Below are positions 37,241 through 45,286 of a stretch of 45,375 bases of DNA, piece after piece. Positions within the stretch are counted from its first letter, which is position 1. Every line of letters starts with the position of its first letter. Source of the DNA: Methylococcaceae bacterium (GTDB lineage: Bacteria; Pseudomonadota; Gammaproteobacteria; Methylococcales; Methylomonadaceae); NCBI GenBank assembly GCA_947505105.1, contig CANNKG010000020.1, positions 1 to 45,375 of the forward strand. Direction: 5' to 3'. The position numbers and the translations under genes are program-made. The notes under the pieces are model-generated. The model did not search any database, was not told where the DNA came from, and was given only the letters and a program-made list of their open reading frames with translations.

Positions 37241-38460
37241 AAAAAAACCTGTTTATTGCTGCCTCGATCACAGGCGCATTACTTTCAGGCTGCTCGATTC
37301 AGCCAATCAGAACGTTTGAGTCACCGACAATTGTCAATTTGCAAGAGCTCGTTGACTCAGGCGAATATAGCCAAAAAGCGAATATATTCTACGCGATCAT
37401 GGATGCCTCTTCCTCAATGGCTGAACCTTACTTAGGTTATGATTATCGCGGCGATTCAACGTCCACGAAATTTTCGATTGAGAAACTTTTACTTAAGCGC
37501 CTTAATAAAAGCGCTGCCAAGTTAACAATTGGAGCAGGAATACGCAGCTTCGGTTATACCCCCTGCATGCCTTTTGATATCACCGAACTCAACTACGGCA
37601 CAGACCAATATAAGCCATCTGAATTTGCCAAAAGCCTTGGAAAAACTGAATGCACCAGTGGCGGCTCTCCAATGACCCAAAGTATCCAACAAGCTGAAGC
37701 CAACTTATCGAAAAGTACCGGCAACATTTCAATGTTAATTCTGAGTGACGGTTACAATTTGAATACCTCACCGGTTAATGCTGTACAGTCACTCAAAGCC
37801 AAATTTGGCGACCGCCTGTGTCTTTACACTGTATGGGTAGGCAATAAAAAAGAAGTATCCGGCCAAGCCGTATTAGCCGAACTGGTAAACATTGCGGGCT
37901 GTGGCTTAGCGAAAACAGCTGACGAGGTTGCCAACGAAAAAAACTTTGATGAGTTTTCCAAAGAAGTGTTTTTAACCAAAGCTAAACCACGTCCAGTTGC
38001 CCCACCTCCACCACCGGTCAAAGCGCCTGATCCATGCACAGCCGACGATGATCAAGATGGTGTCAATAACTGTAAAGATAAATGCCCAAAAACTCCACGC
38101 GGCGCCAGCGTCAATGAAGTTGGCTGCTGGATTATCGAGGGTATTAATTTTGATTTTGATAAATCCAATATTAAGCCGCAATACTTCCCGAAATTAAATA
38201 ATGTCGTTGAAGTTATTCGTCGTAATCCAGGTCTCAAAATTGAAATCCAGGGTCACACCGATAATCATGGTACACCGGCGTACAATTTGCCACTCTCTGA
38301 TCGTCGCGCCAATTCGGTCATGGAATATCTGAGCACCCGTATCGGCAACAATGCGACGCTCTCGGCCAAGGGCTATGGCTTAACCCAACCGGTTGATACC
38401 AATGCAACCGCAGCGGGTCGCGCTAAAAACCGCCGAGTACAACTCAACATCATCGACTAA
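37237..38460 (+). CDS. VWA-OmpA lipoprotein
   Basis: 407 aa. The signal peptide ends in lipobox LSGC, so the protein is anchored in the outer membrane. Residues 48-240 are a VWA-like domain with an intact MIDAS start (DASSS) and a later SDGYN. A Pro-rich hinge (PVAPPPPPVKAPDP) and one calcium-binding TSP3-like repeat (DDDQDGVNNCKDKCP) lead to a C-terminal OmpA domain: INFDFDKSNIKP, IEIQGHTDNHGTPAYN, LSDRRANSV and GRAKNRRVQL. It would hold peptidoglycan while exposing a metal-dependent binding domain. This domain order is uncommon; most OmpA lipoproteins lack VWA. Translated from its own ribosome-binding site and through the leader; followed by a strong terminator. Confidence 0.88.
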   Translation: MKKNLFIAASITGALLSGCSIQPIRTFESPTIVNLQELVDSGEYSQKANIFYAIMDASSSMAEPYLGYDYRGDSTSTKFSIEKLLLKRLNKSAAKLTIGAGIRSFGYTPCMPFDITELNYGTDQYKPSEFAKSLGKTECTSGGSPMTQSIQQAEANLSKSTGNISMLILSDGYNLNTSPVNAVQSLKAKFGDRLCLYTVWVGNKKEVSGQAVLAELVNIAGCGLAKTADEVANEKNFDEFSKEVFLTKAKPRPVAPPPPPVKAPDPCTADDDQDGVNNCKDKCPKTPRGASVNEVGCWIIEGINFDFDKSNIKPQYFPKLNNVVEVIRRNPGLKIEIQGHTDNHGTPAYNLPLSDRRANSVMEYLSTRIGNNATLSAKGYGLTQPVDTNATAAGRAKNRRVQLNIID

Positions 38461-38490
38461 ACCAAAAAAGTTGATGCCAACTTAACCATG

Positions 38491-38526
38491 AAAGGAGTGG
38501 CCTTCAATGACCACTCCTTTTTTTTC
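38491..38526 (+). terminator. Intrinsic terminator of the VWA-OmpA gene
   Basis: AAAGGAGTGG, loop CCTTCAATGA, CCACTCCTTT followed by more T, 30 bp after the stop codon. Confidence 0.92.
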
Positions 38527-38869
38527 GTCAAATACGCCTATAATTTATTATCGATTCTATAATTAAATTTCAAGAATATCAGTCTGAAACCGATATATTT
38601 AATGAGCAGAGTAAACTCAGTTCGCATACTAACAAAACGAACCATCAGAGGCCGCCATGCACATAGGTGACCAGCTAAAGCGTGATTTGAATAATACCTA
38701 CAATATCCTGGGATATCTCGATATAGATAATTTCCTTAGCTTCTAAATAGGCGTTATGATATTCCGGGTATTTAGCATAAAAAATATCGTACTCTTATAC
38801 CCTACTAAAAGTACCTAAAATAACAACTAAACTTTTACGTCTTTGTACCCTTGATAAGGAGAATCATTC
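38527..38869. other. Spacer upstream of the ABC-like gene
   Basis: AT-rich. It should carry the promoter of the ABC-like gene. One 29-codon frame (38657-38746, MHIGDQLKRDLNN...) begins without a good ribosome-binding site and is left as doubtful. No other structure was seen. Confidence 0.4.
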
Positions 38870-40564
38870 ATGCCAGGTTCTAACGATTTTTTCCTCCAAT
38901 TTATCCGCCTTGCGGGTCCTTACTGGAATTCCGAAAACAAAGCAGTCATTCGCCAACAGACTTTATTCCTCATCTTGCTAACGATACTCCAAATTGTTTT
39001 AGCCGTTGTGATCACCGAATGGAACTCAGCCCTGTTTAACGCTTTAGAAAACCGTTCGATGTCGGATTTACTGACCCAAGTCGGTTTTCTGATCATAATT
39101 TTTCTAGCGAGCATGGCCGTCACCATGGCGCATTTGAAGATGAAAAGACAATTACAAATCGGCTGGCGCAACTGGTTGACTAGTAAAGTGCTGGGTCAAT
39201 GGATGACCGAAGGCAAGCATTGTCAAGTGTTGCACATTCATACCTCCGATCACGACAATCCTGACGGTCGAATTGCCGAAGACATCCGCATTGCCTGTGA
39301 TGAAGCCATTGGCTTATGCCATACTCTGGTCTACAGCGTCCTAATTTTGATTAGCTTTACTAAAATTCTGTGGACCCTGTCAGGAACCGTCATCCTGGAT
39401 TTAGGTATTTTTGAAACGCCCATTTACGGCTACCTAGTCTGGATTGCACTTTTATATGCCTTTAGCGCGTCTTTATTAGGCTGGTGGGTCGGTAGACCAC
39501 TAACGGTTCACACCAACGCACTTCAGACGGCAGAAGCTAATTTTCGCTTTGGTCTCGTCAAAGCCCGCGAAAACTCGCTGGCGATCGCATTAATCCATGG
39601 CGAAGCCAACGAGCGCAGTCACTTGTTCGGCTTATTTCAGGAAATAAAACACGTCTACGATTACCAAACACACGCCTGGGCAAATATTCTGTTATTCAAC
39701 TCCGGCTATTCAGTCATCTCGATGGCATTCCCAGTCTTGGTAACCGCCCCGCGCTTCATATTGGGCAGCATTACGCTGGGCGCGTTAATGCAATCGGTAC
39801 AAGCTTTTCAACAAATAGCCTCAGCACTTTCCTGGCCGGTTAATAACATTGCAGGTATCGCGCAATGGCGTGCATCAGTTGAACGAGTATTAGGCCTTGT
39901 TAAAGCTCTCAATGAACTTGATCAAGAATCGTCACGACCAGACCCACAACGTATCCAGATCGAAAAGCCTGACCAAGCCAGCCTGGAATTGCAAGATTTA
40001 TGTATTTTGAAATTCAATGGCGAAGTCGTTATTTCGGCTTTTAATGAACGAATCAATATGGGGGATCGCGTGCTAATCTCCGGCGATGCCGCCCGAGCCG
40101 CAAAATTATTCAAAGCGATTGCCGGCATCTGGCCGTGGGGACATGGCCGCATTATTCTACCGGATAGTGATCCAATGTTTTTTATGCCTCCCCGACCTTA
40201 TCTTCCAGATGGAACCTTACGCACCTCGATCTGCTATCCTGCGCCTGATTCTGCGTTCGATTCCACTACACTCGAAAATATTCTTCGATTGGTCGGAATG
40301 GATGAATTTATTGCCCAACTAGACCAAAACGATAGCTGGGAAAAGGCTCTTTCTCGCGAAGAACAACAACGCTTAGGCATTGCACGTCTCCTATTAAACC
40401 GCCCTAAATGGATTCTGCTTCAAGAAGCGTTAGACTCGCTATCTCCGCAGGACGAAATCGATATGATGCGTCTTATCTGTCAAGAATTACCAGATGCTGG
40501 CATTTTGACCTATACCAACCAACCCTCCGTCGAACCATTCCATGATCGACGCCTGCATTTATAA
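38870..40564 (+). CDS. SbmA/YddA-type transporter with a degenerate ABC ATPase domain
   Basis: 564 aa; GGAG precedes the ATG. Residues 1-340 are the ABC_membrane_2 domain shared by YddA, BacA/SbmA and peroxisomal ABCD proteins (VITEWNSALFNALENRSM, IGWRNWLTSKVLGQWM, NPDGRIAEDI). Residues 365-564 align with an ABC ATPase but the catalytic motifs are broken. The P-loop is ISGDAARAAKLF (403-414). The Q-loop region is FMPPRPYLPDGTLR, with Pro where Gln is usual. The signature is LSREEQQRLGIARLLL instead of LSGGEQQ. Walker B is WILLQE, with Gln518 for Asp. The H-loop His is absent (TYTNQPS). Substrate by family: peptides or modified nucleotides, possibly driven by proton motive force as in SbmA. 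The frame is open and the fold conserved. Confidence 0.87.
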   Translation: MPGSNDFFLQFIRLAGPYWNSENKAVIRQQTLFLILLTILQIVLAVVITEWNSALFNALENRSMSDLLTQVGFLIIIFLASMAVTMAHLKMKRQLQIGWRNWLTSKVLGQWMTEGKHCQVLHIHTSDHDNPDGRIAEDIRIACDEAIGLCHTLVYSVLILISFTKILWTLSGTVILDLGIFETPIYGYLVWIALLYAFSASLLGWWVGRPLTVHTNALQTAEANFRFGLVKARENSLAIALIHGEANERSHLFGLFQEIKHVYDYQTHAWANILLFNSGYSVISMAFPVLVTAPRFILGSITLGALMQSVQAFQQIASALSWPVNNIAGIAQWRASVERVLGLVKALNELDQESSRPDPQRIQIEKPDQASLELQDLCILKFNGEVVISAFNERINMGDRVLISGDAARAAKLFKAIAGIWPWGHGRIILPDSDPMFFMPPRPYLPDGTLRTSICYPAPDSAFDSTTLENILRLVGMDEFIAQLDQNDSWEKALSREEQQRLGIARLLLNRPKWILLQEALDSLSPQDEIDMMRLICQELPDAGILTYTNQPSVEPFHDRRLHL

Positions 40565-40579
40565 ACATACACCACCACA

Positions 40580-40610
40580 TTGATCCCTCTTCGCACTGAA
40601 GAGGGATCAA
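40580..40610. terminator. 13-bp perfect hairpin between convergent genes
   Basis: TTGATCCCTCTTC, loop GCACT, GAAGAGGGATCAA. There is no T-run, so it may be a weak or Rho-assisted end for the ABC-like transcript. Confidence 0.5.
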
Positions 40611-40625
40611 GCGAATACGTCAAAC

Positions 40626-40641
40626 GTTGAACATGTTCAAC
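40626..40641. promoter_or_regulatory. Perfect 16-bp palindrome
   Basis: GTTGAACATGTTCAAC is completely symmetrical. It lies between two convergent genes, so an operator role is not obvious. Confidence 0.3.
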
Positions 40642-40762
40642 CGCCCAAGAAGATGAAACAACCAAATCCTGGATATTCACAGGCAAAATAGCTGGGATAT
40701 TGTCCCAACTCATCCAACTTGGACGGGTCGAGCTTAAGCAATTTTCTTCTCAGATATTAAAT

Positions 40763-41440
40763 TCACACCAGTGATGGCCGATGAAGCAATGATAACTGGC
40801 CAACACCTGAATGTTTTAGATTCTCTACCAATTCACGTCGTCCGGTTTCACCCTTGCCGCGTAAAGAACGAAGTTCTGCAGGCGTTAACAAGGTTGCTGC
40901 GATTAATTGAATTGGACCGACAGGTGTGACTAACTTGGCTGAAGCGTGTTCAGGCTGCCACAATAAAGCACCGGCTCGACCTCGACCATTTTTTAAGTGA
41001 TCAATATTAAATTCTAGTGACAATAAATCGCCCGCCAGGAGTCGTTCGCATAAACGGGCGTAACTAGCCAAGGTGTGGCTGATTTCTGCCAGCATCGGAA
41101 ATAGCCAAGTATCAGCCAAAGCGTTGAGCGGAGCATTAGTGGCGATACCGGCATCAGGCGATTCGATAAATACTTCCAAACCTAATCCGATATCACCACG
41201 CTGTCGTTCCACCCATGGATCAGATAAACCATCGGAAATAATGCAAGCATTGTTTCCGTGACGAGCTGCCAACCAAGCAGCGCCGGCTGGCCATTCCGGG
41301 CCGTCACTCATGGGTCCCATCAGAGAGGTTAATGCTGCCAATTCCGAATTAAAGTAATTACTAATCGCCTGATGGCGTGCTTCGGAAGTGATACGCAGCC
41401 GGTCTGCATAACTGAGACCGACGATAAATTGATCATTCAT
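40763..41440 (-). CDS. Unknown conserved protein encoded with nifF and LRV
   Basis: 225 aa, without signal peptide, membrane segment or Cys cluster. The features are WPAGAAWLAARHGNNACIISDGLSDPW, GDIGLGLEVFIES, LADTWLFPMLAEISHTLASY and GPIQLIAATLLTPAELRSLRGKGE. The alpha/beta pattern and the LGLEVFIES segment recall SUFU-like proteins, but I cannot name the family with confidence. Its start overlaps the LRV gene by 8 bp (ATGAATGA), so it is translationally coupled to an iron-sulfur protein and lies in a nifF operon. A role in nitrogen fixation is inferred from context only. Confidence 0.7.
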   Translation of the reverse strand: MNDQFIVGLSYADRLRITSEARHQAISNYFNSELAALTSLMGPMSDGPEWPAGAAWLAARHGNNACIISDGLSDPWVERQRGDIGLGLEVFIESPDAGIATNAPLNALADTWLFPMLAEISHTLASYARLCERLLAGDLLSLEFNIDHLKNGRGRAGALLWQPEHASAKLVTPVGPIQLIAATLLTPAELRSLRGKGETGRRELVENLKHSGVGQLSLLHRPSLV

Positions 41441-42209
41441 GCTCTAAAATCCCCATAGACAGGATATTCCGGCGATGTTGAGCCGTCTGACGAACTTCGT
41501 CGTCGCTATCGTTCAGCATTTGCTCTACTATCTCAAGTGGGGCACGCAAGGCCACCTCGTAGCGAACGGTCCAGTCGTGATCTTGTGATATTAACAGCAA
41601 ATCATCAATCTCCATGCGCTGCGCGATAATGCGACGAATAGACGTTTCGGGGTCGTTGATCATCAAACCAAGGCTAACAGTGGGTATCCGTTTGGCGACA
41701 ATACGTCGAACTTCGGTGTCCGTATCGGCCAGTAACCGAAATAATCGACCTGTCGGCAGGCGTCGAGCAACATAAACGCGTACCAAATAATCAGGATCGT
41801 CGGCCATAAGTTCCAATTGGTGTTCAGGCAAACGGTCTGCAACGGTAATTCTGACTTCTCGATCAGTATCCTCACGGAGTTGCGCTAACCATTCCACTGG
41901 GACACGATAGGCGAGAACACGCCTGACAGCTTCGTCAGCATCGTGTAACATCGGCTCCAGGCAATTGATCGGCAAGTAACGGGCAGCAATGGCACGAAGT
42001 TCCCAAGAGACATGATCAATGTAATCTGCGGCTACGGTGGGATTGTCCTTAAAAAAACGATCAACCTGACGGCTACTTTTACTGTTTACACAACAAGCCC
42101 CGGGGTTACATGCGCCGGATTCAAGTAATGTGTCGCGATGAGAACACTCAATGCAATCGTTGAGTTGGGGTAAAGCGAATTCACCTAAATTCACAGCATT
42201 GGTAAACAT
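41433..42209 (-). CDS. LRV iron-sulfur protein (leucine-rich repeat variant)
   Basis: 258 aa. The N-terminus has five Cys: C19 and C22 (CIEC), then C34, C39 and C40 (ACNPGACC). Four of these would bind the 4Fe-4S cluster known from the LRV protein of Azotobacter vinelandii. From about residue 75 there are at least six 24-residue repeats of the type VRITVADRLPEHQLELMADD, each with VR at the start and an Asp-rich turn, stacking as a right-handed helical solenoid. The family is associated with nitrogen-fixing bacteria; its function is not established. It lies 3 bp after nifF and overlaps the next gene. Confidence 0.92.
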   Translation of the reverse strand: MFTNAVNLGEFALPQLNDCIECSHRDTLLESGACNPGACCVNSKSSRQVDRFFKDNPTVAADYIDHVSWELRAIAARYLPINCLEPMLHDADEAVRRVLAYRVPVEWLAQLREDTDREVRITVADRLPEHQLELMADDPDYLVRVYVARRLPTGRLFRLLADTDTEVRRIVAKRIPTVSLGLMINDPETSIRRIIAQRMEIDDLLLISQDHDWTVRYEVALRAPLEIVEQMLNDSDDEVRQTAQHRRNILSMGILEHE

Positions 42210-42212
42210 GTT

Positions 42213-42767
42213 CTAGCTGGCCTCCGTCACATTTTTTAGCAACAAAGGCGTAACCTGTTCCAGCCAAGTTTGTAAGCGTGCATCTGTCAAATGTGGCTGA
42301 CCACGTTGATCTAATACCAGACCTACAAACTGATTGTTAATAATGGAATCAGAATGCTTAAATTCATAGCCATCAATATCCCATTGACCGATAATCTCGG
42401 CTCCAAGCCCATAAAAAACGCGATAGAGTTGGATTAGCGAACTGGCAAACCGTGATGCGTAACGCTCTTGATGACCCAAACCAAATAAGGCTACACGCTT
42501 GCCGGATAAATTGACACCATCAAGATTGGGCACGAACTCCGCCCAGTTAGCTTCTTGGCAGCCGACTGCTAATCCAGGCATTTCGCCGATACCATAACTC
42601 GGTGTTCCCAGAATCAGCGCATCGTATGCCAGCAATTCGTCAACACGGGCACGATTGATATTTTTGGGCTTGTCCGCGATGATTGGGCCTAATATGCTGT
42701 AAATCTTTTTGGCAACCAATCGGGTACTACCGGTATCGGTTCCGAAAAAAATGCCGATTTTACTCAT
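42213..42767 (-). CDS. nifF: Flavodoxin, NifF type
   Basis: 184 aa, a long-chain flavodoxin. The FMN phosphate loop is FFGTDTGSTR. The isoalloxazine loops are GTPSYGIGEMPG and FGLGHQERYASRFASSL, and the long-chain insertion covers about residues 115-140. It carries electrons to nitrogenase reductase NifH. AGGT precedes the ATG, and a sigma-54-like promoter lies about 60 bp upstream. First gene of a three-gene operon with the LRV protein; no other nif gene lies in the window. A housekeeping flavodoxin is the alternative, but promoter and partner favour NifF. Confidence 0.88.
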   Translation of the reverse strand: MSKIGIFFGTDTGSTRLVAKKIYSILGPIIADKPKNINRARVDELLAYDALILGTPSYGIGEMPGLAVGCQEANWAEFVPNLDGVNLSGKRVALFGLGHQERYASRFASSLIQLYRVFYGLGAEIIGQWDIDGYEFKHSDSIINNQFVGLVLDQRGQPHLTDARLQTWLEQVTPLLLKNVTEAS

Positions 42768-42824
42768 AAATTACCTGTGATAAATGATTGCAAGATACGG
42801 TCTTACCGCTATTTTGTAATGTAC

Positions 42825-42841
42825 AAGCAAATATCAAGCCG
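42825..42841 (-). promoter_or_regulatory. Sigma-54 promoter of the nifF operon
   Basis: On the minus strand, CGGCTTGATATTTGCTT gives GG-N10-GC with the correct -24/-12 spacing and TTTGCT at -12. RNA would begin near 42815, giving a 48-nt leader. The -24 half is weaker than TGGCAC. No TGT-N10-ACA NifA site was found in the 150 bp upstream. Confidence 0.6.
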
Positions 42842-43149
42842 AGGTGGTTTTTTTATAAATTATATTTTATTTCAGATGGTTAGACAATTTAGATAGGGTG
42901 ATAGCTTGTGGTTTAAAGATATTTTCCAGACAATTATCAACAATTCTGAAATGTTTGCTACATTGGTTTTAATAGGAATATCCGCCAAAAGTACTTAAAG
43001 TTTCTATAAATACTCCTAACTTCATCTACTCTTTTCCTTCGCACTCTACAATGGCAGAACTTCCACTAAGGGTCTAACGAACCAGAACAGCCACTGTCCA
43101 CTCAGAATCCATCCGAACCGTTTTCGCGTCTCAACTTATGCGGGGTAGT
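42842..43149. other. AT-rich spacer upstream of nifF
   Basis: It should include any enhancer sites for the sigma-54 promoter. I saw no reading frame or hairpin of note. Confidence 0.4.
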
Positions 43150-43420
43150 CCATAAAATGCATGTATAGGATGCTGTCTATTTTTTTCTGGATCGCGAGCG
43201 AAATATCATCGCCCCCGACGCTTTTCTATAGATGCGTACTTCTTGCGTTGCTTCGTCAAACATTGTTTGACGCAGTAGTCACAGGAACAGCCGACTCGGC
43301 CTCAAACGGACGTTGCCACCCCCGATTTACCCCTCAATACCGGTAGTCTTGTCCGCTCAACCCAAGCAATATTGGCCTCGGTGGCAATCCCGACATCCAT
43401 CGCGACCACGCCCCGCCCTG
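43150..43420 (-). pseudogene. Decayed transposase remnant, IS1634-like
   Basis: On the minus strand the frame GRGVVAMDVGIATEANIAWV matches the DDE-centre segment of IS1634/IS4-type transposases (typically V-MDAGIATE-N-AWL). After one frame change come DYRY-stop and then AESAVPVTTAS, and after another DEATQEVRIYRKAS and RSRSRKK, each in the order expected downstream of it. At least two frameshifts and several stops are present, so the gene is dead. The segment is clearly richer in GC than its AT-rich flanks, which fits foreign origin. Ends of the element were not identified. Confidence 0.6.
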
Positions 43421-43795
43421 TGCGATTTTGGGGGGGAAGGTGACGAATGTGGTGTATGTGGTGCGCGCCGGTCGGTCGTTAGCGCTAAAAGTGTTGAAAT
43501 TTTCAATCGGGGTTAAGTGTTTATACGGCGGATTTTAAGCGAGTCATCAGGGCTTGATAGATGGTTTTGAACTAGCAAAAATTAAAGCAACCATAACTCT
43601 GCACTTTCAGGATTTTAGAAAAATAGCGGGAATTGCCGGTTCCAATAACTTTCATTTAGAGCACAAAACTTGTCACGTATTTTTTAAATTATTTTCGCTG
43701 AATAGTTACATTTTAATTTTTATAATTACATTTATAGCTTTTTAGATGGTATTTTGTAATAGTTAAATAAAAAATTTTAGGGTACTTTTATTCAT
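43421..43795. other. Spacer upstream of the PPC-domain gene
   Basis: The first about 130 bp share the GC-rich, possibly mobile-element composition of the preceding remnant; the rest is AT-rich. A 63-codon frame at 43554-43745 has a TTG start and no ribosome-binding site and is not credible. Confidence 0.4.
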
Positions 43796-45286
43796 ATGAT
43801 TCGTTCAATAAATAAATGGCAATTGCACACGATTTTCTATCTTTTAACGATGAATATATTATTGTTTTCAGTAGATGCTTTAGCAATTTCAAGTATTGAC
43901 GGCATTTGGGATTCCAACAGTCGCTTTGTAGATGCAAGTCCTGGATGTCTATTAAATCCGACTCAGTTAGCTGACCTGCAAGCTAATGATGCTGTACTGG
44001 GTAATTTTACAATGGCGACAGGACTCAATAGTCAAGCGATAATTATTGATGGCAATAATACATTCAAAGGTCTTCTGAATGGAAATACCTTTACCTATAG
44101 CCGGTTTTTAGGATTGGAAAACGTGATAGTCACCCTGGTATTCGATAATGGAATTTTATCTGGGCGCAGTTCGAGTAATTTTGGTTTTGGTTGTACTTTA
44201 AATTGGGTAATTAACGGCAGACAATTATCGTCAGTAAACCCTGACGCACCACCCATTTCCCTCTGGTCCACTCCGCTATTGTATTCACAGCCCGGCCAGT
44301 TCATTTCCTCAAATAGCTTTGTAGAACCGAATAATACTCCAGATCAAGCAACCCCCTTATTTGTTAACGACAAACCTTTATATCAATTGCTAGAGGGTCC
44401 TGATGAAGTTGATTGGTTTGAATTTCGAGCGATAGACGGTAAGCGATATACTATTGAAATACCAGGCAAAAGTATTGGCAACAATATTAATCCGGCGCTT
44501 CAGTTATTCGATATGACAGGTAATTCTTTAAGCGATTTAATAACACGTACCAATAGCGACCAAAATATTACCTTGGAAATTATTTTACCAATCTCCGCAA
44601 TCTACCGAATTCGAATTATCAATCAGCCGCCTTTTGCTAAGCGTTCCGAAGTTGATAATCAATATCAAATTCGGATATTTTTAACAGATCAACCGCAGCA
44701 AGGGATTATTAAGGGATTTGTGCTGAATGCCTGCACTCAAAATGGCATAAATGAAGCTGAAGTATCAAGTTTACTCGGCGGTATCGTTAATGATTCCACT
44801 TTAACGTTCAGTACCGGCGAATTTGGTTTGCCTCTCAACCCAGATATTTATCAAATAAAAAGTGTCGCCGTAAATTATCAGGATGAAACTCTTGCACCGA
44901 TAGGCGTTGCCCTAGAGAATATTACCCAGATTCGTCTAGATCAGAAACCCATTTTAGAATGTAATAATACTCAAGCAACCGAGTTAAGCCCAATCTTGCA
45001 GGAACAGCAGGCAGTTGCGGTTTATAATGATAAATCAGGTGTTTTGAGTATCCGAGATGTTGTGTATGGCGATCTGGCTTTTTACGTAGAGTTAACAGAT
45101 ATTGGTAATTTCCACTTTGAATTAAGTCGATATTATCAAATACCCGGCACAATTCATGCTAATCCAGGTGAATATAATATCTCAAGCGGTATAGCTTTGT
45201 TACCTGCCGTATTTGCGTATGGTAAAACGTGGAAAGTTCAAATTAAGAACTCATGGTTCGCCCATTTTGACACTCAGTTTTCCTAA
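43796..45286 (+). CDS. Secreted PPC-domain protein, probably cut at its C-terminus
   Basis: 496 aa. The signal peptide (IFYLLTMNILLFSVDALA) is followed by a first domain with two Cys (SPGCLLN and FGCTLNW). A pre-peptidase C-like beta domain spans about 185-300 (EPNNTPDQATPLFV, EVDWFEFRA, RYTIEIPG). Next is a carboxypeptidase-regulatory-like beta sandwich (GIIKGFVLNACTQNGINEAE, TGEFGLPLNPDIYQIKSV). The last dozen residues (SWFAHFDTQFS) lie in DNA that encodes the end of a convergent frame, so the native C-terminus may be missing. No PEP-CTERM or autotransporter sorting signal is present. Function is unknown: a surface or extracellular protein. Confidence 0.75.
   Translation: MIRSINKWQLHTIFYLLTMNILLFSVDALAISSIDGIWDSNSRFVDASPGCLLNPTQLADLQANDAVLGNFTMATGLNSQAIIIDGNNTFKGLLNGNTFTYSRFLGLENVIVTLVFDNGILSGRSSSNFGFGCTLNWVINGRQLSSVNPDAPPISLWSTPLLYSQPGQFISSNSFVEPNNTPDQATPLFVNDKPLYQLLEGPDEVDWFEFRAIDGKRYTIEIPGKSIGNNINPALQLFDMTGNSLSDLITRTNSDQNITLEIILPISAIYRIRIINQPPFAKRSEVDNQYQIRIFLTDQPQQGIIKGFVLNACTQNGINEAEVSSLLGGIVNDSTLTFSTGEFGLPLNPDIYQIKSVAVNYQDETLAPIGVALENITQIRLDQKPILECNNTQATELSPILQEQQAVAVYNDKSGVLSIRDVVYGDLAFYVELTDIGNFHFELSRYYQIPGTIHANPGEYNISSGIALLPAVFAYGKTWKVQIKNSWFAHFDTQFS

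Noticed and set aside
42213-42767. Housekeeping flavodoxin FldA
   Set aside because: The sigma-54-type promoter and the tight linkage to an LRV protein fit NifF better, although sequence alone does not exclude it.
43554-43745. 63-aa hydrophobic-tailed frame upstream of the PPC gene
   Set aside because: TTG start, no ribosome-binding site and AT-driven composition; not supported.
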